DNA of 64,000 nt from Curtobacterium sp. BH-2-1-1 (GCF_001806325.1 NZ_CP017580.1:1860001-1924000); one strand, 5' to 3'; positions 1-8,515 are shown, counted from the first letter of the stretch. Program-made: numbers and translations. Notes: a model not told the origin generated them from the letters alone.

Positions 1-753
1 GTGTTCGGCGGCGCCACCTTCTCCGGCATCGCGAACTACGTCCGGCTGGTCTCCGATCCGCAGCTCTACCAGTCGCTGCTCAACACGGTGATCTACACGG
101 TGATCGTCCTGCTCGGCATCCCCGTGGCGGTCTGGCTCGCCAGTCTGCTCAACACCCCGGGCCTGCGGTTCGCGCAGTTCTACCGTGTGCTCTTCTTCCT
201 GCCCTACGTCGCCATGCCCGCCGCGATCGCACTCGTCTGGCGGATCATGTTCAACGGCGACTACGGCATCGTGAACTGGTTCATCGGGCTGTTCGGGATC
301 GACGGGCCGTACTGGATCTCGACGCCCGGCTTCGCACTCGTCGCGGTGAGCCTCGTCGGGCTGTGGTCCTCGCTCGGGTTCTCGATGATCATCCTCGGTG
401 CCGGCCTCAAGGACATCCCGCCCGAGCTGTACGAGGCAGCCGAGCTCGACGGCGCCTCTCGCTGGCGGCAGTTCCGGTCGTTGACGGTGCCGCTCCTCAG
501 CCCGAGCATCTTCTTCGTGGTGATCGTCACGACCATCTCGAGCTTCCAGCTGTTCGACCTGCTCTACGCGATCCTCGGCAGCACCAACCCGGTGATCCCG
601 AAGACGATGTCCCTCGTCTTCTACTTCTACAGCGCCGGCTTCATCGACAACGACAAGGGCTTCGCGGCGGCGATCGCGATGGTGATCTTCGTCCTCATCG
701 GCATCGTCACGCTCGTGCAGTTCCGGTTCCAGCGGAAGTGGGTCCAGGCATGA
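1..753 (+). CDS. Sugar ABC transporter permease (MalF-type), 5' truncated by window edge
   Basis: Inner-membrane permease of a carbohydrate ABC importer (CUT1 type). The visible 250 residues have about five hydrophobic segments and the EAA loop that contacts the ATPase (EAAELDGASRWRQF, about residues 140-153), followed by the usual P-L-x-P pattern. Family members are about 290-310 residues, so the N-terminus and first membrane helix probably lie upstream of base 1; the GTG at base 1 need not be the start. It overlaps the next permease by four bases (ATGA), so the two are translationally coupled and probably form the heterodimeric pore. No solute-binding protein or ATPase lies in the window; the binding protein is expected just upstream. 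Substrate cannot be read from sequence. Confidence 0.9.
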   Translation: MFGGATFSGIANYVRLVSDPQLYQSLLNTVIYTVIVLLGIPVAVWLASLLNTPGLRFAQFYRVLFFLPYVAMPAAIALVWRIMFNGDYGIVNWFIGLFGIDGPYWISTPGFALVAVSLVGLWSSLGFSMIILGAGLKDIPPELYEAAELDGASRWRQFRSLTVPLLSPSIFFVVIVTTISSFQLFDLLYAILGSTNPVIPKTMSLVFYFYSAGFIDNDKGFAAAIAMVIFVLIGIVTLVQFRFQRKWVQA

Positions 754-1610
754 CCGCCACCGTCACACCGACCAGGACCGGCCGCCGGCCGGGGCGCCGC
801 GGCGGCAGCCACTGGTGGATCCACGTCGTCCTCGGCGTCGGCGGGTTCGTCATGGCGTTCCCGTTCCTCTGGCAGATCATCATGTCCCTGTCGACGAACG
901 CGCAGGTGCAGTCCGTCACACCGACCTTCTGGCCGGGGGAGCTGCAGTGGCAGAACTACGCGCAGGTGTTCGAACGCCTGCCGTTCCTGAGCCAGCTCGG
1001 GACGTCGGTGATGGTCACGATCACCCGGACGCTCGCGCAGATCGTGCTCTGCACCCTCGCCGGCTACGCGTTCGCCCGCATGCGGTTCCGCGGCCGGGCG
1101 ATCCTGCTCGCGATCGTCCTGTCGATCCTGCTCGTCCCGTCGCAGGTGTACCTGATCTCCCAGTACCAGATCGTGCAGGGGCTCGGATGGTTGGACACCC
1201 TGATGGGCATCGTCGCACCGGGGCTGTTCAGTGCCTTCGGGACGTTCCTGATGCGGACCGCGTTCCTCAACCTCCCCCCGGAGCTCGAGGAAGCCGCTCG
1301 GATGGACGGCGCGAACCCGTTCCAGACCTTCTGGCGCATCATGCTGCCGTTGGCCCGCCCGTCGATCAGCGTGCTGGCGATCACCACGGTCCTCTGGTCG
1401 TGGAACGAGCTGCTCTGGCCGCTCGTCGTGTCGACCCGTGCCGAGGACATGCCGCTCGCCGCAGGCCTCGCGACCCTCTCCAGCGACCGCACGATCGACT
1501 ACCCCGTGCTCATGGCCGCGAGCCTCATGGCCATGGCACCGGTGCTGATCATGTTCGTCGTGCTGCAACGCCGCGTGATCGACGGCCTGGCCGCGTCCGG
1601 ACTGAAGTGA
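750..1610 (+). CDS. Sugar ABC transporter permease (MalG-type)
   Basis: Second permease subunit of the same CUT1 sugar importer, 286 residues, full length. After a basic N-terminus (RRPGRRGG) there are six predicted membrane helices; the EAA motif reads EAARMDGANPFQTFWRI around residues 184-200. The ATG at 750 overlaps the stop of the preceding permease (ATGA), which fixes the start. The gene ends in GTGA, where the next gene begins, so the operon continues into the acyltransferase-like gene. Substrate unknown. Confidence 0.93.
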   Translation: MTATVTPTRTGRRPGRRGGSHWWIHVVLGVGGFVMAFPFLWQIIMSLSTNAQVQSVTPTFWPGELQWQNYAQVFERLPFLSQLGTSVMVTITRTLAQIVLCTLAGYAFARMRFRGRAILLAIVLSILLVPSQVYLISQYQIVQGLGWLDTLMGIVAPGLFSAFGTFLMRTAFLNLPPELEEAARMDGANPFQTFWRIMLPLARPSISVLAITTVLWSWNELLWPLVVSTRAEDMPLAAGLATLSSDRTIDYPVLMAASLMAMAPVLIMFVVLQRRVIDGLAASGLK

Positions 1611-2518
1611 CGCCCGACCACGACCGGCCCGAACCCGACCGGCCCGGCCGCGACCGGCTCGACCGCGACCGGCCCGACCACGACCGGATCGTGCACGACG
1701 GGACCGAGCTCCTCGCCGCGGCGATCGGAACCGTCCCCGACCCAGGAGAGCTGGCCGCCGCACTCGAATCGACCGTCCACGGCCTGCCCGACAGCGCGAT
1801 CGTCCACGTCCTCCGCGCCGTCCGACCCCGGACGGCGGCCTGGCTCCGTGCCCACGGCGCCTCGGCCGACCAGGCGGCCGACAGCATCGCGGACGTCGAC
1901 CGCAAGCTCGCGCGGTACGGCCTCCGGGGAACCGGCCTGGACTGGTTCTGCGCGGTCCTCACCGCCCGCGTGGTGACGGTGGGGCGCCTCCAGTTCGAGA
2001 TCGGCGACACGGCGGCCGACGGCTCCGCGGCCTGGGGCGTCCACGTCCCCGAGACGGGTCCCCTCGACGCCCTCGCGTGCGACCGATCGTTCGACGAAGC
2101 GCCCGCGATCCTCCGTGCCGTGGCACCGGCGCACGTGGCCGGCTGGTGGCAGTGCCGCTCATGGATCCTCGACCCCGGGCTCGCCGACGTGCTCGGCCCG
2201 GACGCGAACCTCGTACGGTTCGCCCGCCGCTTCGAACTGGGACCGCCCTCGTCCGGTGACGCCGCCGAAGGGGACGGCGGTGTCGCGAAGTTCGTCCTCG
2301 GCACGACGCTGCCCGACGCCCGCGCGGCGGTGTCACGCGGGTCGATCCCCTCCGGCCGCCTCGCCGCCGGGGTCGCAGCCCGGTGGCGGTCGGGCGAGCA
2401 CTGGACGGCCCGCACCGGGACGATCCGGGTCGCCGACCCGGGGCGACCGCCCGGAGCGCGATCGTCCGGAGCGGCCCGACCCGGTGCCAGCACCCCGGGC
2501 GTACCGTCCCTCCCATGA
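1607..2518 (+). CDS. GNAT-like acyltransferase domain protein
   Basis: 303-residue cytoplasmic protein resembling the actinobacterial family with paired NAT_N and GNAT_C acyltransferase domains, often found beside sugar ABC transporters. Recognisable blocks are GLDWFCAVLTARVVTVGRLQ, WGVHVPETGPL, a C-x-SWILDPxL segment, NLVRFARRFEL and a C-terminal SGRLAAGVAARWRSGEHW. The first 30 residues are a low-complexity Asp/Arg/Pro run (repeats like DHDRP/RDRLDRDRP). The GTG at 1607 overlaps the permease stop, so it is the fourth-or-later gene of the importer operon. By context it may modify a sugar or a sugar-derived metabolite, but the acyl donor and acceptor are unknown. Confidence 0.68.
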   Translation: MTPDHDRPEPDRPGRDRLDRDRPDHDRIVHDGTELLAAAIGTVPDPGELAAALESTVHGLPDSAIVHVLRAVRPRTAAWLRAHGASADQAADSIADVDRKLARYGLRGTGLDWFCAVLTARVVTVGRLQFEIGDTAADGSAAWGVHVPETGPLDALACDRSFDEAPAILRAVAPAHVAGWWQCRSWILDPGLADVLGPDANLVRFARRFELGPPSSGDAAEGDGGVAKFVLGTTLPDARAAVSRGSIPSGRLAAGVAARWRSGEHWTARTGTIRVADPGRPPGARSSGAARPGASTPGVPSLP

Positions 2519-2757
2519 CGAAGCCCGACCGCGACCACCTCGACGACGGTGTCGACATGTCCTTCGAAGAACGCCGCCAGGACACCTTCCGACGCATGTC
2601 CGGCTCCGACGAGCACGACGCCGACCCACGGGTCGAGGTGTCCCGCGCCGAGGACGGCGACGTCCGCATCGACGTCTCCGACAGCGCCGCGGTCCGCCCC
2701 GGCGGCGGGACCTCGCAGCGACCCCGCGGTGACGGGGACGCGAACACCGCGGATTGA
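2515..2757 (+). CDS. Small acidic hypothetical protein
   Basis: 80 residues, highly charged and hydrophilic, with no signal peptide or membrane segment; contains MSFEERRQDTFRRM followed by an acidic Asp/Glu-rich stretch and a disordered C-terminus. I do not recognise the family. ATG 2515 overlaps the preceding stop (ATGA). A TACCGT hexamer at 2502-2507, eight bases before the ATG, could also give an independent leaderless transcript. Confidence 0.6.
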   Translation: MTKPDRDHLDDGVDMSFEERRQDTFRRMSGSDEHDADPRVEVSRAEDGDVRIDVSDSAAVRPGGGTSQRPRGDGDANTAD

Positions 2758-2848
2758 GGCTTCCGCGATCCGGTCCCGGCCAGGAGCGTGCGGAGCAGAC
2801 CGCGTTCCGCGGACAACGGGCACCATCGGATCGACGCGAGGAGTCGAC

Positions 2849-3028
2849 ATGGCCGGCAAGTTCGAGATCTGGACCGACGCCAAGGGCGAGTACCGCTTCC
2901 ACCTCAAGGCGGGCAACGGCGAGGTCATCGCCACGTCCGAGGGGTACGCCTCGAAGGCGGGTGCGAAGAACGGCATCGCCTCCGTGCAGCAGAACGCGCC
3001 CGGCGCGGAGGTCGTCGAGCTCGACTGA
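2849..3028 (+). CDS. YegP/UPF0339 (DUF1508) family protein
   Basis: 59-residue single-repeat DUF1508 protein. The fold signature is visible: FEIWTDAKGEYRFHLKAGNG, then the SEGYASKAGAKNGIASV block. Members are small cytoplasmic beta-alpha proteins without a firmly established function; many carry two repeats, this one only one. A GAGGAG ribosome site at 2838-2843 sits five bases before the ATG, so this gene has a normal leader, unlike several neighbours. The gap from the preceding gene is 91 bases. Confidence 0.85.
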   Translation: MAGKFEIWTDAKGEYRFHLKAGNGEVIATSEGYASKAGAKNGIASVQQNAPGAEVVELD

Positions 3029-3053
3029 CGGTGGCGCACGGCATGATCGTTCC

Positions 3054-4739
3054 GTGCACCTCGTCCTCCGCCGCGTCGACGGCGGCGTCCTCGCGACGCC
3101 CCTGACCGACGCGGGGACCGCAGACGGCGAGCCGATCCGGGTGGACGAGCCGCGCCTCCCGGCGTTCGTCGCATCCCGGGACGCGCCCGACGTGCGCTGG
3201 GTGTGGGACGACACCGCGCGCTGGTACCCGGCCGTGCTCGCGGCCGGCGGCCGGGTCGGGCGCTGCATCGACCTGCGCCTGTGCCGCCGCATCCTGCGAT
3301 CGGCCCTCGCGGCACGGGACACCGCGCTCGCCGCCGCGCCCGTCGACGCGTGGGATGCCGCCGTCCAGGAGGCGCGGGTCACCCGCCCGACGCACGCCCG
3401 CCTCTTCGACGACGCGCTCTTCGACGTGTCGCCTCCCGACGACGAGCTGGACCCGGTGGCAGAGCTGCGGGCGCAGCTCGACGCGGTCGCGTCGTCGACC
3501 GCGCCGGGTGCGCTGCGGCTCCTGGTGACGGCGGAGTCCGCCGGCGCGCTCGTGGCGGCGGAGATGCTCCACGCCGGGCTGCCCTGGCGCGCCGACGTGC
3601 ACGAACGACTGCTCGAGGACGCGCTCGGACCGCGGGTGCCGTACGGCGTGCGCCCTCGGCGGCTCGAGGAGATCGCGGCCGTCGTGCGCGAGCGGCTCGG
3701 TGACCCGTCGCTCAACCCGGACTCGCCCGCCGACGTCCTGAAGTCCCTGCGCCGGGCCGGCCTCATGGTCACGAGCACGCGGAAGTGGGAGCTGCAGGAG
3801 ATCGAGCACCCGGTCATCGAACCGCTGCTCGAGTACAAGCGGCTCGCGCGGTTGCTGACCGCGAACGGTTGGGCCTGGCTCGACGAATGGGTGCACGACG
3901 GTCGGTTCCACCCGAAGTACCTGGTCGGCGGGGTCGTCACCGGGCGATGGGCGGCCGACGGCGGGGGAGCGATGCAGCTGCCGAAGGGCATCCGCGCCGC
4001 CGTGGTCGCGGACGACGGGTGGAAGCTCGTGGTGGCCGACGCGGCGCAGCTGGAGCCCCGGGTGCTCGCGGCGATGGCCGGCGACCGGGCGATGGCGGCG
4101 GCCGGCGACGGGCGCGACCTGTACGACGGCGTCGTGGCCTCCGGCGCGGTCGAGACCCGGCAGCAGGCCAAGGGCGCGATGCTCGGCGCGATGTACGGGG
4201 CGACCCAGGGCGAGGGCGGGCGGCTCGTCCCGCGGCTCGAGCGGGCGTTCCCTGCTGCCCTCGGACTCGTCAGCCGGGCAGCCCGGGCGGGGGAGCGGGG
4301 CGAACCCGTGACGACCTTGCTCGGCCGGACGTCACCGGTGCCGGACGCCTCCTGGTTCGCGGCGCGGAACCAGGCCTACACGGTCGAGGGGACGCCGGCG
4401 ATGCAGCGGGCGGTGGAGTCGCGGGCACGGAGCTGGGGGCGGTTCACCCGGAACTTCATCGTGCAGGGCACCGCTGCCGAGTGGGCGCTGGCGTGGATGG
4501 GGTCGTTGCGCTCGCGGCTCGCCGAGCGCTTCCGGGGGCCGGTGACGGACGGCCCGCACCTGGTGTTCTTCGTGCACGACGAGATCGTGGTGCACACCCC
4601 GGCCGAGCACGCCGAGTGGGTGGCCGAGCAGATCCGGGCCGCCGCTGCCGATGCCGGGCGACTGCTGTTCCGCGACTTCCCGGTGGTGTTCCCGCTCTCG
4701 GTGGCGGTCGTCGACGACTACGGCGCCGCGAAGGACTGA
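3054..4739 (+). CDS. PolA-like DNA polymerase lacking the 5' nuclease domain
   Basis: 561-residue family-A polymerase found as a second, stand-alone PolI-like enzyme in many Micrococcales (annotated there as bifunctional 3'-5' exonuclease/DNA polymerase). Polymerase motifs: motif A VVADAAQLEPRVLA (canonical D-Y-S-Q-I-E-L-R; the Asp and Glu are kept, Tyr and Arg are not in the usual form), motif B TRQQAKGAMLGAMYGATQG, and motif C FFVHDEIVVH with the catalytic His-Asp-Glu. The N-terminal ~200 residues are weakly exonuclease-like and no clear DEDD metal-binding set is visible, so proofreading is doubtful. There is no 5'-3' nuclease domain. Start GTG 3054 is chosen from the protein's N-terminus and a CATGAT hexamer 7-12 bases upstream; a ribosome site is absent. 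Likely role: repair synthesis. Confidence 0.82.
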   Translation: MHLVLRRVDGGVLATPLTDAGTADGEPIRVDEPRLPAFVASRDAPDVRWVWDDTARWYPAVLAAGGRVGRCIDLRLCRRILRSALAARDTALAAAPVDAWDAAVQEARVTRPTHARLFDDALFDVSPPDDELDPVAELRAQLDAVASSTAPGALRLLVTAESAGALVAAEMLHAGLPWRADVHERLLEDALGPRVPYGVRPRRLEEIAAVVRERLGDPSLNPDSPADVLKSLRRAGLMVTSTRKWELQEIEHPVIEPLLEYKRLARLLTANGWAWLDEWVHDGRFHPKYLVGGVVTGRWAADGGGAMQLPKGIRAAVVADDGWKLVVADAAQLEPRVLAAMAGDRAMAAAGDGRDLYDGVVASGAVETRQQAKGAMLGAMYGATQGEGGRLVPRLERAFPAALGLVSRAARAGERGEPVTTLLGRTSPVPDASWFAARNQAYTVEGTPAMQRAVESRARSWGRFTRNFIVQGTAAEWALAWMGSLRSRLAERFRGPVTDGPHLVFFVHDEIVVHTPAEHAEWVAEQIRAAAADAGRLLFRDFPVVFPLSVAVVDDYGAAKD

Positions 4740-4744
4740 CGAAG

Positions 4745-4834
4745 ACTTGAACCACCTGGCGATGATGCAAGTACCAGGCTTGTTGATTGAACATGTTCTC
4801 TCGTGATTCAAGTCCTGGAGCCTAAACTCGTCAG
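4745..4834 (+). promoter_or_regulatory. Promoter and inverted repeats upstream of the Fic gene
   Basis: This 90-base gap is clearly more AT-rich than its surroundings. An inverted pair ACTTGAA (4745-4751) and TTCAAGT (4807-4813) frames it, and CAAG/CTTG half-sites lie at 4769-4783. A TAAACT hexamer at 4823-4828 is exactly 7-12 bases before the GTG at 4835, so transcription could begin on the start codon. No Shine-Dalgarno sequence is present. The repeats could be binding sites for the Fic protein's own winged-helix domain (inference). Confidence 0.55.
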
Positions 4835-6025
4835 GTGAACATCGCCCGCTTCCGCGACAGCCCGCTCGGTGCGCTCGTACCGGTCGGCGGTGTCGACGGT
4901 CGCACCGGCTTGCGGTACGACCACTTCGGTTTCTCGCCGCACCCGCTCGGGGATGCCCCACCGCTCAGCGGGAGTACCTGGGCCGCTGTCTCGCGGGCGA
5001 ACCGTGCGCTGGGCCGGCTCGAACAGGGCGCCGTCCTGCTTCCGAACCCCGGGATCCTCCGCCAACCGACCCTCCGACGCGAGGCACAGAGCACGTCAGC
5101 GCTCGAGGGGACGTTCGCGCCGCTGGACGACGTGCTCGCAGCCGAGGCGGTCGGGGGGAGCGGGCGCTCGGCTGCCCTGTCCGAGGTGCTGAACTACGTC
5201 GAGACCGCCGAGCGGGCCTTCGACTGGGTCGCGACCGCGCCGGTCACCCTCGGTCTTCTGGAGGAACTCCAGGGGCTGCTCGTCCGCGGCACGGCTGCCG
5301 ACACCGGGCAGGCAGGACGCGTCCGTGAGGTCCCGGTCGCGATCGGCACCCGTGGTGGCGGCATCGAGGACGCGCGGTTCGTCCCGATGCCACCCGGTAC
5401 CGGGCTGCGCGCGGCGCTCACGGACCTCGTGCACTGGATCGAGGATGCCGGCGATCGGCAGGAGGATCCGGTCCTCGCAACGGCGATGGCGCACTACCAG
5501 TTCGAGACCATCCACCCGTTCAACGACGGCAACGGTCGGCTCGGTCGGCTCCTGATCGTCCTGCAGCTGATGCGTGCGGGAGTGCTGACCGAGCCGCTCC
5601 TGAGCGTGTCCCCGTGGTTCGAGGCGCGGAGAGAGCGGTACCAGGACCACCTGGCCGAGGTCAGCGCGTCCGGGGACTGGGACGCCTGGGTGCGGTTCTT
5701 CGCCGATGGCATCGAGCAGTCGGCGATCGACACCGGCACGCGCATGACCGAGCTGCTCGCCGTCCAGGCCGAGTACCGCGAGCGCATCCGCGCGAGCGGC
5801 GGACGCGGGATGGTGCTGGAGATCGCTGACTTCCTCATCGGTACGCCGTTCGTCTCGATCCCGATGCTCGCAGCGGCGACGGGCAGGACGTACCAGGCCG
5901 CGAGCAACGCCGTGGCGAAGCTGTGCGAGCTGGGCATCCTCAGCGAGGTGGAGCGCCAGGGGATCAGGGTCTTCCGCGCGTCGAACGTCGTGGCCGTCAC
6001 GATGCGTCCACCGGCACTCCGCTGA
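4835..6025 (+). CDS. fic: Fic family AMP-transferase with N-terminal self-inhibition and winged helix
   Basis: 396-residue Fic enzyme, expected to transfer AMP (or another nucleotide) from NTP to hydroxyl side chains of target proteins. The Fic core motif HPFNDGNGRLGR starts at His227. An N-terminal inhibitory helix carries the (S/T)xxxE(G/N) motif as T-S-A-L-E-G with Glu91, placing it in class II, where the inhibitory glutamate is in the same chain. The C-terminal ~70 residues form a winged-helix/MarR-like domain (IADFLIGTPFVSIPMLAAATG). No small antitoxin gene precedes it, consistent with in-cis inhibition. The GTG start has a perfectly placed -10 (4823-4828) and no ribosome site. Targets unknown. 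Confidence 0.9.
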   Translation: MNIARFRDSPLGALVPVGGVDGRTGLRYDHFGFSPHPLGDAPPLSGSTWAAVSRANRALGRLEQGAVLLPNPGILRQPTLRREAQSTSALEGTFAPLDDVLAAEAVGGSGRSAALSEVLNYVETAERAFDWVATAPVTLGLLEELQGLLVRGTAADTGQAGRVREVPVAIGTRGGGIEDARFVPMPPGTGLRAALTDLVHWIEDAGDRQEDPVLATAMAHYQFETIHPFNDGNGRLGRLLIVLQLMRAGVLTEPLLSVSPWFEARRERYQDHLAEVSASGDWDAWVRFFADGIEQSAIDTGTRMTELLAVQAEYRERIRASGGRGMVLEIADFLIGTPFVSIPMLAAATGRTYQAASNAVAKLCELGILSEVERQGIRVFRASNVVAVTMRPPALR

Positions 6026-6066
6026 CCTCCCGCACCCGCACACCGGGACTCGGGCAGGGTGGGTCG

Positions 6067-6873
6067 ATGCAGACCGATCACCCCGAGGCCCCCGACCAAC
6101 GCGTCGGCGACGTCGACCTCACGACGTGGCGCACCCGCGCCGGCCGGGCGTCCGCCGACGGCTGGGCAGCGCTCGGCCACCGATGGGGTGCGCTCCCGCT
6201 GCTCGTGGTCACCCTCGCGATCGGCATCGGGGTCGCCGTGACCGCGACCTGGGCGGCCTCCGAGGTATACGACGCCGTGCGCGAGGCCGACGACGTCGCC
6301 GTGCTCGACCGCCCCGTGCTCGACTGGATGCTCACGCTCCGGTCGCCGACGGCCGACACCCTCGTGACCTGGTGGACGGACGTCGCCGGCACCATCGGGA
6401 TGCCGATCGTCGCCCTGGGGTTCCTCGTCGGGTTCACGATCCAGCGTCGTGCCTGGACGCCCCTCGTGCTGCTCGTCGCGGCCGCGGGCGGGTCCCTGCT
6501 CATGACGGTCGCGGGCAAGGACCTCATCGGCCGTGCCCGGCCGCCGCTGCGCGATGCCGTCCCGCCGTACGAGCACTCGCCGTCGTTCCCGTCCGGGCAC
6601 ACGCTCAACGCGACCGTCATCGTCGGGACGATCGTCTACCTGCTGCTCCTCCGGCAGTCGAAGCTCGTGACCCGGGTGCTGACGATCGTCGCCGGCACCT
6701 TCTTCGTCGTCTCGGTCGGCATCTCGCGGGTGTTCCTCGGCCACCACTGGCTGACCGACGTCCTGGCGGCGTGGGCGCTCGGCCTCGCCTGGCTGGCGTT
6801 GGTGATCACGGCGCACCGCCTCTACCTCACGGCGCTCCGCCGCGGTGCGCGACCCGTCAGGTCGTCCCGGTAG
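6067..6873 (+). CDS. PAP2 superfamily membrane phosphatase
   Basis: 268-residue integral membrane lipid phosphatase of the PAP2/undecaprenyl-pyrophosphatase type. All three active-site motifs are present in order: K-x6-RP (KDLIGRARP), PSGH (SFPSGHT) and S-R-x5-H-x3-D (SRVFLGHHWLTD). About five hydrophobic helices surround them, with a soluble N-terminal ~40 residues. Substrate could be phosphatidate, PGP or C55-PP. Start ATG 6067 is supported by a CAGGGT hexamer at 6055-6060. The kinase gene follows 10 bases downstream. Confidence 0.9.
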   Translation: MQTDHPEAPDQRVGDVDLTTWRTRAGRASADGWAALGHRWGALPLLVVTLAIGIGVAVTATWAASEVYDAVREADDVAVLDRPVLDWMLTLRSPTADTLVTWWTDVAGTIGMPIVALGFLVGFTIQRRAWTPLVLLVAAAGGSLLMTVAGKDLIGRARPPLRDAVPPYEHSPSFPSGHTLNATVIVGTIVYLLLLRQSKLVTRVLTIVAGTFFVVSVGISRVFLGHHWLTDVLAAWALGLAWLALVITAHRLYLTALRRGARPVRSSR

Positions 6874-6883
6874 GTTGCCCCGC

Positions 6884-8515
6884 ATGGAAGAACGGGTCTT
6901 CGGCGGTCGGTACCGCGTCACGGGAACGCTCGGGCACGGTGGCATGGCCTCCGTCTACCGGGCGGTCGACGAGCAGCTCGGGCGTGAGGTGGCGGTCAAG
7001 GTCTTCCGCATCGGAGCGGTCGACCACGGCGAACGCGCCCGTGCCGAGGCGGAGATCCAGACCCTCGCGGCACTCCGCAGCCCGGCACTCGTGACCCTGT
7101 ACGACGCCGCGCTCGACGACGTCGACGGCGACTCGTACCTCGTGATGGAACTCGTCCCGGGCAGCGACCTCGCGACGCGACTGCGCGAGGGGCCGCTCGA
7201 CCGTGCCACCGCCGCCGGTGTCGGGGCGCAGGTCGCGGACGGCCTCGCGGCGGCGCACGCGCAGGGCATCGTCCACCGCGACGTGAAGCCGGCGAACGTG
7301 CTGCTCGAGAGCGACGGCGTCCACGTCAAGCTCGCCGACTTCGGCATCGCCCTGCTGCGGGACGGCGCCCGGGCCACCCAGACCGGCACGGTGATGGGCA
7401 CGGCGGCGTACATCGCACCGGAGCAGGTCCTGGCGCAGCCGATCACCGGCAAGGCCGACGTGTACGCGCTCGGCCTCATGCTCCTCGAGGCGCTCACCGG
7501 CAAGCAGCCGTTCCCGGGCAGCGCGGTCGAGTCCGCGACCGCTCGCCTCACCCGCGGTCCGGAGATCGACCCGCACCTGCCCACTGCCTGGCGCACGCTC
7601 CTGCACGTCATGACCGCGCAGGACCCGGCGGACCGGCCCTCCGCGGCCGAGGCGGCACAGCGACTCCGTGCGCTCGGCCACGACGACGCCGCTCCGGCCA
7701 CGCAGCTCCTCCCAGGCGGTCCCGGCACGGTCACGCCGGCCGTGGCGGGTGCGGCGGCCGGTGCCGCGGCGGCGGGCGCTGCGGGTGCCGCCCGTGCGGA
7801 CGAGGCGACGCAGGCGATGCCGGCGAGTCGCGCCTCCGGGGCCGACGACGCCACGCGAGCCATGCCGACCGCGCAGTCCGGCGGCGCCGACGACGCGACG
7901 CGCGTCCTGGACGCGCAGCGGCCGAACGCTTCCGACGACGTCGCGACCACGGTGCTCGGCGCGCAGGGTGGCCGCAGTGCGGACGGCGCGACCGGAGCGG
8001 TCGGCCGTGCCGGAGGCCCCCGTGGCCCGGTCGCGGCACCCCCGGCCCCGGCGCCGGACGACCGACCCCGGCGCCGACGCGGGCCGATCATCGCCGCCGT
8101 GGTGATCGGTGTGCTCGTGCTCGCCGGCATCGTCGTCGCCGTGTTCGCCCTGAACGGGGACGACGCCTCGACGCCGGCACCGACCGAGTCGAGCTCGCCC
8201 TCGACCGACGACCAGCAGCCGAGTGAGCCGGCGGAGCAGCCGTCCGAGCCGGCGGAGCAGCCCTCCGAACCGGCCGAGCAGCCGTCCGAACCCGCACAGC
8301 AGCCGTCCGAACCGGCCGAGCAGCCGTCCGAGCCGGCACAGCCGAGCGACCCGGCGGACGACCCCTCGGTGGGGCCGCAGCCGTCGAGCCCGGCGTCCAA
8401 CCCCGTGCAGGCTCCGCAGGACGGCGCCGACCCGGCCGTCGACACCAGTGGTCCGGGCGGCTCCGACTCCGGCCCCGGGAACTCGGCGAACGCGCCGGGG
8501 CACAACCGGGGCTGA
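6884..8515 (+). CDS. Receptor-type serine/threonine protein kinase (PknB-like)
   Basis: 543 residues: kinase domain about 9-265, flexible juxtamembrane linker 270-400, one membrane helix at about 402-425, extracytoplasmic tail to the end. Catalytic features are complete: glycine loop GHGGMASV, Lys39, HRDVKPAN with Asp133, DFG Asp152, and APE. The linker repeats A-T-Q/R-x-(M/L) motifs (ATQLL, ATQAM, ATRAM, ATRVL, TTVL), which look like phospho-threonine docking sites for FHA proteins. The external part has no PASTA domain; it is a Pro/Gln/Ser/Glu tail with six copies of QPSEPAE/Q, probably a wall-spanning spacer. ATG 6884 follows TAGGTT (6871-6876) without a ribosome site. Substrates are unknown. 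Confidence 0.92.
   Translation: MEERVFGGRYRVTGTLGHGGMASVYRAVDEQLGREVAVKVFRIGAVDHGERARAEAEIQTLAALRSPALVTLYDAALDDVDGDSYLVMELVPGSDLATRLREGPLDRATAAGVGAQVADGLAAAHAQGIVHRDVKPANVLLESDGVHVKLADFGIALLRDGARATQTGTVMGTAAYIAPEQVLAQPITGKADVYALGLMLLEALTGKQPFPGSAVESATARLTRGPEIDPHLPTAWRTLLHVMTAQDPADRPSAAEAAQRLRALGHDDAAPATQLLPGGPGTVTPAVAGAAAGAAAAGAAGAARADEATQAMPASRASGADDATRAMPTAQSGGADDATRVLDAQRPNASDDVATTVLGAQGGRSADGATGAVGRAGGPRGPVAAPPAPAPDDRPRRRRGPIIAAVVIGVLVLAGIVVAVFALNGDDASTPAPTESSSPSTDDQQPSEPAEQPSEPAEQPSEPAEQPSEPAQQPSEPAEQPSEPAQPSDPADDPSVGPQPSSPASNPVQAPQDGADPAVDTSGPGGSDSGPGNSANAPGHNRG
8216..8341 (+). repeat. Six in-frame 21-bp tandem repeats encoding QPSEPA(E/Q)
   Basis: Six tandem 21-base units encode the heptad Q-P-S-E-P-A-E/Q at residues 445-486 of the kinase's extracytoplasmic tail. 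Synonymous third positions differ between copies, so the peptide rather than the DNA is conserved. Copy number is likely to vary between strains by slippage (inference). Confidence 0.9.

Noticed and set aside
3054..4739. PolA gene truncated at its 5' end
   Set aside because: Length and starting sequence match the stand-alone actinobacterial family, not a degraded PolI.
4835..6025. Fic as a toxin with missing antitoxin
   Set aside because: The inhibitory motif is present in the same chain, so no separate antitoxin is needed.
8216..8341. Regular 21-bp repeats resembling a CRISPR or satellite
   Set aside because: They are in-frame coding heptads of the kinase tail without spacers.
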